Assembly: GCA_027620655.1 (NCBI GenBank)
Contig: JAQCDS010000005.1
Location: 62,001 to 126,000, forward strand
Source of the DNA: Bacteroidota bacterium
GTDB lineage: Bacteria; Bacteroidota; Bacteroidia; Flavobacteriales; Flavobacteriaceae
DNA: 64,000 nucleotides
Reading direction: 5' to 3'
Made by a program: the position numbers and the translations under genes. The notes under the pieces were generated by a model. That model searched no databases. It was not told the origin of the DNA and saw only the letters and a program-made list of their open reading frames with translations. Shown here in pieces: positions 48,326 to 56,678 of the stretch (within the stretch, counting starts at the first letter, position 1; each line of letters opens with the position of its first letter).

Positions 48326-48332
48326 TATCACG

Positions 48333-49589
48333 ATGAAAAAGTTATTTTCAGTTTTATTACTCACTCCATTTTTTTGCTTTTCACAAGCTAACTTGTTAAA
48401 CACCAAATCATCTTTTGAAATTGAAAATGTATCTAAACAAGTTGATGAGGATGCCAAACCCTTGGACTACGAGTACGTTTCTGATGACGATATTTTGTTT
48501 TCATTTACAACTTGGGAAGTCATCGATTTGAATCAGCGGGTCAATTTTCCGTTATATTTTCCCACTGAGATTAGCTTAGTTTCTGATGATCGTCGTCCGC
48601 TAATCCATTATCTATTACAAGCCATAGAAGATCCACTGATTGGGGCGCAAGCATATTTCGACCACAATTTTACAGACCCTATGGAATTGGAAGACGTTAA
48701 CAGAATTCGTGAATATAAAAGACTTAAAAAAGGAATTGATGCCGATGGTATTACAGAGGGTGAAGAACATTTTTATGAAACAGGATCAACAAAAACATAT
48801 TTGGAGACCTTAGGCTATGTTTTTCCTGAAGACGAAGAATGGGTCAATTATGACCCTATTTCTGACGAGTTTTTAGATCTTCAACGAAATGGTGATAATG
48901 ACACAGCTACACTCTACAAAGAAAAATGGGATGCTGCAGCATCCGAGGTCATGCCTGATGAAAACTTTGATTTCGCTGAATTTGATTATTCTGATGTCAG
49001 AAAATATCTACTTAAAGGAATTTGGTATTTTGATAAAAAAGCGACACAGTTAAAATACAGACCGATAGCTCTAGGCCCTGTAGGGATGAATGCTGAGGAA
49101 AAATTCCAAAGACAAAACTCTGATGATCAATCTAACCCTAGTTCTAGCGCTGTTGAAATGGATGAATTTGGAGCATTTGACGACGAGCCTCAAGACAATC
49201 AAGACGTAGCCGTTTCTGCAGATTCTGATGAAGAAATAACAGATGGATTCGATTCTTTTTCTGAAGAATCTACAGATTTTTCTGATTCAACACAGTTGGA
49301 TGAAGATAAAGAATATCGTGCCATGTTTTGGGTATTTTTCCCAGAAGTTAGAAATTTATTACACCGATCTTATGCCTTTAACGACAAGAACATGTCTAAA
49401 CCTATTTCTTTTGATCATTTAATAAACTCAAGACGTTTTTCTGGGACAATTTACAGAGAAGCAAATGTTTATCAAGATAGAGATATAAGAAAATATATTA
49501 GCGAGGGGGGTTCTTTAATGCAACTTCTAGAATCGCAGCGGATCAAAGAAAAGATCAGAAACTTGGAACAAGATATGTGGAGTTATTAA
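48333..49589 (+). CDS. gldN: T9SS ring protein GldN with an acidic insertion
   Basis: A 418-residue periplasmic protein (signal peptide to about residue 18) that forms the T9SS ring with GldK. The family core is in the N-terminal part (FTTWEVIDLNQRVNFPLYFP) and the C-terminal part (YRAMFWVFFPEVRNLLHRSYAF). It is longer than the usual 320-340 residues. Between about 262 and 335 lies a very acidic, Ser/Asp-rich low-complexity stretch that I do not know from other GldN proteins. The terminator at 49608-49633 ends the operon. Confidence 0.94.
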   Translation: MKKLFSVLLLTPFFCFSQANLLNTKSSFEIENVSKQVDEDAKPLDYEYVSDDDILFSFTTWEVIDLNQRVNFPLYFPTEISLVSDDRRPLIHYLLQAIEDPLIGAQAYFDHNFTDPMELEDVNRIREYKRLKKGIDADGITEGEEHFYETGSTKTYLETLGYVFPEDEEWVNYDPISDEFLDLQRNGDNDTATLYKEKWDAAASEVMPDENFDFAEFDYSDVRKYLLKGIWYFDKKATQLKYRPIALGPVGMNAEEKFQRQNSDDQSNPSSSAVEMDEFGAFDDEPQDNQDVAVSADSDEEITDGFDSFSEESTDFSDSTQLDEDKEYRAMFWVFFPEVRNLLHRSYAFNDKNMSKPISFDHLINSRRFSGTIYREANVYQDRDIRKYISEGGSLMQLLESQRIKEKIRNLEQDMWSY

Positions 49590-49607
49590 GTCTCTTAAAT
49601 AAAATTT

Positions 49608-49633
49608 AAAACCCACAAATTGTGGGTTTTTTT
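49608..49633 (+). terminator. Terminator of the gldKLMN operon
   Basis: A ten-base perfect stem AAAACCCACA / TGTGGGTTTT closes an AAT loop and is followed by T residues, 19 bases after the gldN stop. Confidence 0.88.
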
Positions 49634-49659
49634 AATTTTTCTAATCAAATAAAATTTAA

Positions 49660-50670
49660 ATGAAAAAAGCTATACTATTAATTATTTTAATGACTTTTTT
49701 GAATTCATTTAGTCAATGTATTGATGGAGATTGTGATAATGGTTTTGGAACCTATATTTATAGTGATCGTAGCACATACGACCGCTATGAAGGGCAATGG
49801 AAAAATCGTAAGATGAATGGTACGGGTAAACTTTATTTTACTAATGGATGGATTTATGAGGGGGGAATAGAAAACGATTCTATCAAAGGAAAAGGAAAAC
49901 TTGAATCAAATTCATTTACAAAGGAGGGTTTGTTTATAGAAATACATGACGACAATATAGTCTTCATCGCATTAAATGGTTCCAATGGTCTCTATATTGA
50001 TAAATTAAATTCTATCACATATGTTGGAAATTTTATTAATGATAAGCTGAACGGTGAAGGGGAGATTAGGTATGAGTCTTACACAATAACTGGTAATTTC
50101 ATTGATAATAAACTTGAGGGAAGAGGGGTTATTAAATTTATTAACGGAGATAGATTTGAAGGTATTTTTAAAAATGGTAAAAGAAACGGTTATGGGGTTT
50201 TTACATTTGCTAAAGGTGGCGAGTTACGTGGTCGCTGGCTCAATGACGAATTTATTGATGGTTCCGATTATGATAATCCTAATGCTATTGACCTTATTTT
50301 ACAAGGACCAGGAGCTTACAGTATCCAAGTCAACTTTCAAGGTCAACTAACAATACCTATGGTTTTGGACACTGGTGCGGATTTGGTTTTACTTAAACGA
50401 GAAAATTTTGCCTCTTTGTTGGCAGAAGGTAACATTAAAGAAATAATTACTGATGATGCTAATTTTTCTGACGCTAGTGGTAATACAAACAAAGGAATTA
50501 TTTATGTGATTAGTGAAATTACAATTGGAAACTATACAATTTCAAATATTCCGTGTGCTGTAAACCCTTCAGTTGACCAGGCGCCTAATCTTTTGGGAAT
50601 GAGTGCGCTTAGAAAACTAGGAGACTTTATTAAAATCGATTTTATCAAAAACCAATTAATAGTCGATTGA
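49660..50670 (+). CDS. Exported MORN-repeat / retropepsin-like aspartic protease fusion
   Basis: A 336-residue exported protein with a signal peptide (1-19). Residues about 40-200 hold MORN repeats (YEGQWKNRKMNGTGKLYF, YVGNFINDKLNGEGEIRY, FEGIFKNGKRNGYGVFTF and others). Residues about 215-336 form a single retropepsin-like domain: the active-site motif is D237-T-G-A-D with the flap strand (DASGNTNKG) and the LLGMSALRKLG end typical of clan AA proteases. It should act as a dimer outside the cytoplasm, perhaps held at a membrane by the MORN part. Substrate unknown. The fusion is unusual in my experience. It lies between the gldN terminator and an FAD oxidoreductase. Confidence 0.87.
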   Translation: MKKAILLIILMTFLNSFSQCIDGDCDNGFGTYIYSDRSTYDRYEGQWKNRKMNGTGKLYFTNGWIYEGGIENDSIKGKGKLESNSFTKEGLFIEIHDDNIVFIALNGSNGLYIDKLNSITYVGNFINDKLNGEGEIRYESYTITGNFIDNKLEGRGVIKFINGDRFEGIFKNGKRNGYGVFTFAKGGELRGRWLNDEFIDGSDYDNPNAIDLILQGPGAYSIQVNFQGQLTIPMVLDTGADLVLLKRENFASLLAEGNIKEIITDDANFSDASGNTNKGIIYVISEITIGNYTISNIPCAVNPSVDQAPNLLGMSALRKLGDFIKIDFIKNQLIVD

Positions 50671-50679
50671 ATTTATTAA

Positions 50680-51720
50680 ATGAAAGTTGATTACCTCATT
50701 GTTGGCTCTGGGCTATCAGGGTTAATGTTCTGCGAGCAACTCCGCGCAAGAGGCAAGTCTTTTGTAGTAGTTAGTAATACTTCTCAGCAAGCCTCCATTG
50801 TTGCTAGTGGGTTGTATAACCCAGTTGTGCTAAAGCGTTTTAATATGGCTTGGAATGCAGATCAGCAGCTTCCCCCAGCACTTTCTGCTTATAAAAAAAT
50901 AGAGTCACTATTAGGGATTAAAGTTGACGATCAACGGCCTATTTATCGAATTTTTAATTCCATTGAAGAGCAAAATAATTGGTTTTTGGCTTGCGATAAA
51001 CCAAAGTTGCAACAGTTTTTAGTTCCAAAAATTTTGGACAATAACAACCCTAGTATTCAAGCACCTTTTGGTTGTGGTGAAGTTAAATTCACAGGGCGCG
51101 TAGATACTAAATTGCTTTTGGAAGCCTACATAAATCATTTAAAATCCAAAGATCTATTTGTTGAAGAAACTTTTGATTATTCTTTATTGGAATTAAATCA
51201 TGAAGTAAACTATAAAAAAATTACAGCCAAGAACCTCATTTTCACCGAAGGTTTCGGATTGAGGAATAACCCATTTTTTAACACATTGCCTTTGGAAGGG
51301 ACAAAGGGTGAACTCTTGGTTGTACATGCGCCAGATTTAAAATGTGATGTAATTTTGAAAGCGGCCGTATTTATAATACCTATTGGTAACGACAATTATC
51401 TTGTAGGCTCTACTTATGCTTGGAACGATTACAGCAATACCCCCACAGAAAGTGCCAAAAATGAACTTTTAGAAAAACTAAAAAAACTGATTTTATGCCC
51501 TTTTAAAGTTGTGCAACAACGTGCTGGAATTCGACCAACGGTTGCGGATCGCCGCCCTTTAGTAGGACAACACGAAACATACAAAAATTTATATGTGATG
51601 AACGGTCTAGGGAGTCGGGGTGTTCTTATAGCGCCAATTATTGCTAAAGATTTAATCGCTCATATTGAAGACGATATTACACTTCCAAAAGAAATTGATA
51701 TCAATAGATTTAAGTCTTAG
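50680..51720 (+). CDS. FAD-dependent oxidoreductase (DAO family)
   Basis: A 346-residue flavoprotein of the D-amino-acid-oxidase/glycine-oxidase fold. The N-terminal dinucleotide motif VDYLIVGSGLSGLMFCEQL binds FAD, and the C-terminal RAGIRPTVADRRPLVG and NGLGSRGVLIAPI blocks complete the fold. The substrate is not visible; relatives act on amino acids or carry out tRNA MnmC-type oxidation, so no symbol is given. It starts 9 bases after the MORN-protease gene and overlaps the end of the DUF983 gene on the other strand by 11 bases. Confidence 0.88.
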   Translation: MKVDYLIVGSGLSGLMFCEQLRARGKSFVVVSNTSQQASIVASGLYNPVVLKRFNMAWNADQQLPPALSAYKKIESLLGIKVDDQRPIYRIFNSIEEQNNWFLACDKPKLQQFLVPKILDNNNPSIQAPFGCGEVKFTGRVDTKLLLEAYINHLKSKDLFVEETFDYSLLELNHEVNYKKITAKNLIFTEGFGLRNNPFFNTLPLEGTKGELLVVHAPDLKCDVILKAAVFIIPIGNDNYLVGSTYAWNDYSNTPTESAKNELLEKLKKLILCPFKVVQQRAGIRPTVADRRPLVGQHETYKNLYVMNGLGSRGVLIAPIIAKDLIAHIEDDITLPKEIDINRFKS

Positions 51721-52102
51721 ACTTGTTGGCTAAATTAGGATCGTAGCTCATAAAAATATTAATCCAAATATTTCTCGATAACCGCATAATAACGGGCATA
51801 AAACAAACTAATGTTCCAACAATGCAAATAAATGAAACTATAAGACTACTCCCAAAAAAGAGGTTAGAAATAATAAATGCCGCAACCGCAAACGCAATTC
51901 CTACTGCGTAGCTTACGTACATAGAGCCATAAAAAAATGAAGGTTCAATTTTATATTTTGTTCCGCAGTGCCTGCAGCGGCCATGCATTTTTAATGTATC
52001 GGAAATGTGGTAGGGGTTTCTGTTTTGATACATCGATTCTCGATGACATTTAGGGCAATTTCCAAATAAAATGGAGTAGAGCTTATTTCCTTTTTTTAAC
52101 AT
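51710..52102 (-). CDS. DUF983 membrane protein
   Basis: A 130-residue protein with two CxxC zinc-type knuckles (CPKCHRESMY and CRHCGTKY) followed by two membrane segments (about 60-80 and 85-105) and a short tail. PSFFYGSMYVSYAVGIA is the DUF983 core. Function unknown. I prefer the start at 52102 (MLKKGNKL) over the ATG at 52132, which would add ten residues of poor fit. It is convergent with the FAD oxidoreductase. Confidence 0.85.
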   Translation of the reverse strand: MLKKGNKLYSILFGNCPKCHRESMYQNRNPYHISDTLKMHGRCRHCGTKYKIEPSFFYGSMYVSYAVGIAFAVAAFIISNLFFGSSLIVSFICIVGTLVCFMPVIMRLSRNIWINIFMSYDPNLANKSKT

Positions 52103-52113
52103 GGTAATTTGGT

Positions 52114-52121
52114 TATTTTTG
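52114..52121 (+). promoter_or_regulatory. Predicted -7 element for the ABC-F gene
   Basis: TATTTTTG matches TAnnTTTG, 52 bases before the start codon. The -33 element is not evident. Confidence 0.3.
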
Positions 52122-52173
52122 CAGTGCTTCAAAATTACAAAAATGTAACCAAATGGAAGCTAAAACCTAAAAA

Positions 52174-54087
52174 ATGCTAAACGTCCATCAACTTACCATT
52201 TCTTTTCAAGGCGAAGACCTTTTTGAAAACATATCATTTCGATTGCAATCGGGACATCGTGTGGGTTTGATTGGGAAGAATGGTGCTGGAAAATCCACTC
52301 TCCTCAAAATTATTTCTGGTGAACTTGAGCATAATTCTGGTCAAATTAGTTTTGAGAAAAAGGATTTAAAAATCGGATTTTTAAAACAGGATATTGATTT
52401 CGTGTATGGGCGCACTATTTTGGAAGAGTCTTACGAAGCCTTTTCAGAACTTAAAGCCCTTGAACTACAGTTAGAGAACATCAACACACATTTAGCTGAG
52501 CGCAGCGATTATGAAAGTCAAAGTTACAACGACCTTATGGTGGATTTGAACGAGGTACAACAACAATACGAAATATTAGGGGGCTATAACTATCAAGGCG
52601 AAACAGAGAAAATTTTAATTGGTTTAGGCTTTAAAAGAGAAGACTTTGACAAGCTTACGGATACATTTTCTGGAGGTTGGCGTATGCGTATCGAGTTGGC
52701 TAAACTTTTGCTTCAGCAAAATGATATTTTACTTTTGGATGAGCCCACAAACCATTTGGATATTGAATCAATCATGTGGTTAGAGCAATTTTTAAAAAAT
52801 TATTCTGGTGCTGTAGTGATTGTTTCGCACGATAAAATGTTTTTGGATAATGTGACGAATCGCACTATTGAAATTGTTTTAGGTCAAATTTACGATATGC
52901 CTAAACCATATTCTCAATATCTAAAACTCCGTGACGAACAAAAAGCATTGCAAATTGCGGCACAAAAAAATCAACAAAAACAAATAGAACAAACCGAAAA
53001 ACTTATTGAAAAGTTTAGAGCCAAAGCTTCCAAAGCAACTATGGCGCAATCACTCATTAAGAAATTAGATAAAATAGAACGTATCCGTGTAGATGAGGAC
53101 GACAATAGCGTGATGAGTGTCCGTTTTCCAATCTCAATACAGCCTGGCAAAGTTGTTTTGGAAGCCCATAATGTGTCAAAGTCTTATGGTGATTTAGACG
53201 TTTTAAAAAATGTTGATTTAATGGTTGAAAGAGGGCAGAAAGTTGCTTTTGTAGGTCAGAACGGACAAGGAAAATCTACGCTGGCCAAAATTTTAGTTGG
53301 AGAACTTTCTGCAGAAGGCAATGTTAAGCTAGGGCATAATGTACAAGTGGGCTATTTTGCACAAAATCAGGCTGAATATTTGGATGGAAAGAAGACGGTT
53401 TTGGATACGATGATTGATGAAGCCAATGAATCATACCGTTCCAAAGTACGTGACATTTTAGGGGCATTTTTATTTTGTGGAGAGGCCGTAGAAAAGTATG
53501 TAAGTGTATTGTCTGGAGGGGAGCGCAACAGATTAGCTTTAGCAAAATTATTACTAAAACCACTCAATGTTTTGGTAATGGACGAGCCTACAAACCACTT
53601 AGACATTCAATCTAAGAATGTATTAAAATCTGCTTTACAAAATTTTGAAGGCACATTACTTCTGGTGTCACATGATCGCGAGTTTTTGCAAGGATTGAAT
53701 GATGTTGTTTACGAATTTAAGGATCAAAAGATAAAACCCTATTTGGGCGATATTGACTTTTATTTAGAACAGCGGCAGCTAGAAAATTTACGCGAAGCTG
53801 AACGCAAAACAATTGTAAAAATAGAATCTAAAATAAGCAGTAATAAGCAGTCCTATGAAGCTCAAAAACAATTAAAATCATTGAATAATCGCTTGAGCAA
53901 AGTAGAGTCTTCCATTTCTTCTTTAGAAAAAGAGATTAAAGCCATTGATTTGGAACTCGAAATCAACTATGATAAAACTGTTGCAGACCCCAATTTTTTT
54001 GATGCCTATCAAGCAAAAAAAACAAAATTAGAGGAACTTATGAGCCAATGGGAGACGCTTACTGAGTCAATAGAACAATACAATTAA
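52174..54087 (+). CDS. ABC-F family ATPase
   Basis: A 637-residue soluble protein with two ABC ATPase domains and no membrane part, so it belongs to the ABC-F class that acts on ribosomes. First domain: Walker A GKNGAGKST, signature FSGGWRMR, Walker B LLLDEPTNHLD. Second: GQNGQGKST, LSGGERNRLAL, LVMDEPTNHLD. A charged linker (about 240-310) joins them, and a C-terminal coiled coil (about 540-637) follows, as in the Uup type. Whether it is Uup-like or a resistance-type factor cannot be decided. It overlaps the next gene by one base. Confidence 0.93.
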   Translation: MLNVHQLTISFQGEDLFENISFRLQSGHRVGLIGKNGAGKSTLLKIISGELEHNSGQISFEKKDLKIGFLKQDIDFVYGRTILEESYEAFSELKALELQLENINTHLAERSDYESQSYNDLMVDLNEVQQQYEILGGYNYQGETEKILIGLGFKREDFDKLTDTFSGGWRMRIELAKLLLQQNDILLLDEPTNHLDIESIMWLEQFLKNYSGAVVIVSHDKMFLDNVTNRTIEIVLGQIYDMPKPYSQYLKLRDEQKALQIAAQKNQQKQIEQTEKLIEKFRAKASKATMAQSLIKKLDKIERIRVDEDDNSVMSVRFPISIQPGKVVLEAHNVSKSYGDLDVLKNVDLMVERGQKVAFVGQNGQGKSTLAKILVGELSAEGNVKLGHNVQVGYFAQNQAEYLDGKKTVLDTMIDEANESYRSKVRDILGAFLFCGEAVEKYVSVLSGGERNRLALAKLLLKPLNVLVMDEPTNHLDIQSKNVLKSALQNFEGTLLLVSHDREFLQGLNDVVYEFKDQKIKPYLGDIDFYLEQRQLENLREAERKTIVKIESKISSNKQSYEAQKQLKSLNNRLSKVESSISSLEKEIKAIDLELEINYDKTVADPNFFDAYQAKKTKLEELMSQWETLTESIEQYN

Positions 54088-54269
54088 TGGAAGAGCATTT
54101 TTATCAGTGTCCACATTGTTGGGAACAGGTTTCAGTTTTGGTAGATGTGTCACAATCTTCTCAAACGTATATTGAAGATTGTGAAGTATGTTGCAATCCT
54201 ATTCAATTTTATATTCAATGTTCAGGTCAAGTTCTACAGACTCTAGATGCTCAAAGTATCGAGCAATAA
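54087..54269 (+). CDS. CPXCG-motif cysteine-rich small protein
   Basis: A 60-residue protein with two cysteine pairs, CPHC (8-11) and CEVCC (32-36), that look like a small zinc ribbon. It matches the family named for its CPXCG motif, of unknown function; here the first motif reads CPHCW, so the glycine is replaced. It starts at the last base of the ABC-F stop codon and is therefore translationally coupled. Confidence 0.8.
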   Translation: MEEHFYQCPHCWEQVSVLVDVSQSSQTYIEDCEVCCNPIQFYIQCSGQVLQTLDAQSIEQ

Positions 54270-54313
54270 GAAGATATTTCTATAAAAGTTCTTTTTAAAT
54301 AGGAAAAAGGTTG

Positions 54314-54321
54314 TATATTTG
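54314..54321 (+). promoter_or_regulatory. Predicted -7 element for the tRNA gene
   Basis: TATATTTG, an exact TAnnTTTG match, 11 bases before the mature tRNA end. This is the spacing expected for direct transcription of the tRNA with a very short leader. Confidence 0.5.
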
Positions 54322-54332
54322 TCGTCCAATAC

Positions 54333-54405
<73 letters not shown>

Positions 54406-54411
54406 CAACTA

Positions 54412-54445
54412 AACCTTCAACCCTTTTTGAGTTGAAGGTTTTTTT
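54412..54445 (+). terminator. Terminator of the initiator tRNA gene
   Basis: A ten-base perfect stem AACCTTCAAC (54412-54421) / GTTGAAGGTT (54431-54440) with a nine-base loop, then a T run. Confidence 0.88.
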
Positions 54446-54544
54446 GTTTTCAATAATCATTAATATTTTTCTAAAAATCTGAAGTTTTAGTTTTTTTGTT
54501 TTTCATTTAAATAAATTATTATAAATTTACTAAATACATTAATT

Positions 54545-54982
54545 ATGAAGTACTTAGCCTTAATCTTTGGGTTTGTTTCTTTGCTTTCATTTGGCCAAAA
54601 TTGGGAAACTTCCTTTTCCAAAGCTAAAGATTTAGCCAGTCAACAAAACAAACCAATAGTATTAGTATTTCAAGGGTCTGATTGGTGTGCGCCTTGTATC
54701 AAGATGGATCGTGAAATTTGGAGTACAGAAATATTTAAAACTTATGCTTCCAAGCATTACATCATGCTCAAAGCAGATTTTCCAAGGCGAAAGAATAATA
54801 AGCTTTCCGAGAGTCAAACAAAAGCCAATGCAGAACTTGCTGAAAAATATAATAATCAAGGATTTTTTCCTTTTGTTGTGATGTTAGATAAAGAAGGAAA
54901 TGTTTTAGGCCAAAGAGGTTATTCAAAAATAACTCCAAGTCAATTTATAAATGATCTAAATTCTATGACTAATTTAAATTAA
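54545..54982 (+). CDS. Exported thioredoxin-fold protein
   Basis: A 145-residue protein with a signal peptide (1-18, cut after SFGQ) and a thioredoxin domain. The redox site is C48-A-P-C51 in GSDWCAPCIKMDREIW, the form seen in DsbD-gamma/thioredoxin_7-type periplasmic proteins. The cis-proline is in FFPFVVMLD. It should reduce disulfides in the periplasm. It is first in a compact run with the Rieske protein (two-base gap), ApbE, DUF4266 and DUF3570 genes, so it may serve cysteines in those proteins. Confidence 0.9.
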   Translation: MKYLALIFGFVSLLSFGQNWETSFSKAKDLASQQNKPIVLVFQGSDWCAPCIKMDREIWSTEIFKTYASKHYIMLKADFPRRKNNKLSESQTKANAELAEKYNNQGFFPFVVMLDKEGNVLGQRGYSKITPSQFINDLNSMTNLN

Positions 54983-54984
54983 AC

Positions 54985-55404
54985 ATGAAACGAAAAGAAT
55001 TTTTAAAAACACTTGGTGGAGCTGCAGCATTTGCTGTTACCGCTTCCTGTCTTGGTGGCTGTTCTAAAAGTGATGATTCAGTTACTGAAAATCCTGTTGC
55101 TGGATTACCTTTTTCTATAGACTTAACAGATTCCTCATCTAGCCCCCTAGCCACCAACGGGGGATATATAATTGTAAATAACACTGTTGTTGCAAGAGAC
55201 CTTTCTGGAAACTACGTGGCGGCTACTAATTTGTGTAGTCATGAGCAAAAAAGAAAAGTAATTTTTCAAAATAACGAATACTTTTGTACAGAGCATGGGG
55301 CACGCTTTAGTCTTTCTGGGAATGGGTTAAATAGCGACGCAAGTGCTGGTTTGACTATTTTTCAAACAGTCTTGGAGGGTAATATTTTAACGATTAGTGC
55401 ATAG
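54985..55404 (+). CDS. Rieske 2Fe-2S lipoprotein
   Basis: A 139-residue exported lipoprotein. The N-terminus has a basic start (MKRKEF), a hydrophobic stretch and a lipobox LGGC26. The Rieske ligands are C84-S-H86 and C101-T-E-H104, so a 2Fe-2S cluster with two His and two Cys is expected. The fold is short and has no extra domain. It is a free-standing electron carrier at the cell envelope; no bc1 complex genes are nearby. Spacing of 2 bases to the thioredoxin gene and 9 to apbE implies one operon. Confidence 0.9.
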   Translation: MKRKEFLKTLGGAAAFAVTASCLGGCSKSDDSVTENPVAGLPFSIDLTDSSSSPLATNGGYIIVNNTVVARDLSGNYVAATNLCSHEQKRKVIFQNNEYFCTEHGARFSLSGNGLNSDASAGLTIFQTVLEGNILTISA

Positions 55405-55413
55405 TATTTAAAT

Positions 55414-56394
55414 TTGAAAAAAGCATTTTACGCTCTTTTATTACTATTTTCTTTAGCCATAAGTGCTCAGCAACCTTACAAAAAGGTTTTGAAGCTTATG
55501 GGTAGCCGCTTTGAAATCACTGTTGTTGCAAAAGATGACTCAGAAGCAAATCAGTTTATTAACTTAGCCATAAATGAAATCTCTAGGATTGAACAATTGA
55601 TATCATCTTGGGATTCTAAATCTCAGACTTCGGAAATCAATCGGAATGCTGGGTTGAGCGCTGTAAAAGTAGATACTGAACTTTTTCAACTTATCGAGCG
55701 GGCGTTACACATCTCTAAATTGACCGATGGAGCTTTCGATATTAGTTATGCCTCTATGGATAAGGTTTGGGTTTTTGATGGAAGTATGACAGCAATGCCA
55801 TCAGATGAAGAAATTTTAAAATCTGTTGAAAAAATAGGGTATAAAAACATCATTTTGGACCAAAAAAAACAAACTGTTTTTTTGAAACATAAAGGAATGA
55901 AAATAGGTTTTGGTGCTATTGGAAAAGGTTATGCTGCGGACAAAGCAAAGGCGTTATTAATATCCAATGGGGTAGCATCAGGAATCATTAATGCCTCAGG
56001 CGATTTAAATGCATGGGGAAAACAACCTGACGGATCCCCCTGGAAAGTTGCCATAACTAATCCCCTGGATCAAAATAAGATTTTTGCTATGTTACCCATA
56101 AAAAATGGAGCAGTTGTAACCTCTGGTAATTATGAAAAAAGAGTATTGCTTAACGGCAAACAATATTCCCACATTATTGACCCCAGAACAGGGTATCCTT
56201 CTACTGGAATAGTTAGTGTAACCATTTTTGCGCCTAAAGCAGAGGTGGCAGATGCTCTTGCAACTTCAGTGTTTGTAATGGGTAAATCTACAGGTTTGGA
56301 TAGAATTAATCAATTACCCAACATAGAATGCATTATTATTGATGATGATGGAGTAATTTTTAAATCTCAAAATATAGAAATCACAACACAATGA
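55414..56394 (+). CDS. apbE: ApbE-family FAD:protein FMN transferase
   Basis: A 326-residue exported enzyme (signal peptide to about residue 18, ending ISAQ). It would split FAD and attach FMN covalently to a Thr or Ser of a partner protein. The family blocks are MGSRFEITV, the KIGFGAIGKGYAADKA substrate region, ASGDLNAWG, and HIIDPRTGYPS, and the metal-binding ADALATSVFVMG near the C-terminus. The start is TTG. The obvious flavinylation target (a D/E-x-x-[ST]-G-A-[TS] motif) is not apparent in the neighbours. Its stop overlaps the DUF4266 start by four bases. Confidence 0.92.
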   Translation: MKKAFYALLLLFSLAISAQQPYKKVLKLMGSRFEITVVAKDDSEANQFINLAINEISRIEQLISSWDSKSQTSEINRNAGLSAVKVDTELFQLIERALHISKLTDGAFDISYASMDKVWVFDGSMTAMPSDEEILKSVEKIGYKNIILDQKKQTVFLKHKGMKIGFGAIGKGYAADKAKALLISNGVASGIINASGDLNAWGKQPDGSPWKVAITNPLDQNKIFAMLPIKNGAVVTSGNYEKRVLLNGKQYSHIIDPRTGYPSTGIVSVTIFAPKAEVADALATSVFVMGKSTGLDRINQLPNIECIIIDDDGVIFKSQNIEITTQ

Positions 56395-56606
56395 AAAAAA
56401 ACAACATTTTAATTGCATCTGTATTGGCTTTTTCACTGAACAGTTGCGTTGTCGTCAAAGAATATGAAAAAGTAAATATCAATGATCCAGATATGGTACT
56501 TTCTGAAAAAAAATGTGATCGGAATTTGATTACAGCCCATTCTTACCGCGAAGCTGCTGTTGGAGCCAATGGTGGTAAAACAGGCGGAGGTTGTGGGTGC
56601 AATTAA
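56391..56606 (+). CDS. DUF4266 small lipoprotein
   Basis: A 71-residue lipoprotein (lipid cysteine C19, LNSC). After about 25 conserved residues including YEKVNINDPDMVLSEKK it ends in a glycine-rich tail with GGGCGCN, two cysteines separated by one glycine. Function unknown. It is coupled to apbE by a four-base overlap and followed 72 bases later by the DUF3570 gene, a pairing I recall from other genomes. The tail could bind a metal or be a substrate of the neighbouring thioredoxin or ApbE. Confidence 0.85.
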   Translation: MKKNNILIASVLAFSLNSCVVVKEYEKVNINDPDMVLSEKKCDRNLITAHSYREAAVGANGGKTGGGCGCN

Positions 56607-56678
56607 AATCAATTGCATCTGTTGTAATTTAAATATATTATAACATAAAAGTTTAACTAATTAAGACTAAAAAATAAA

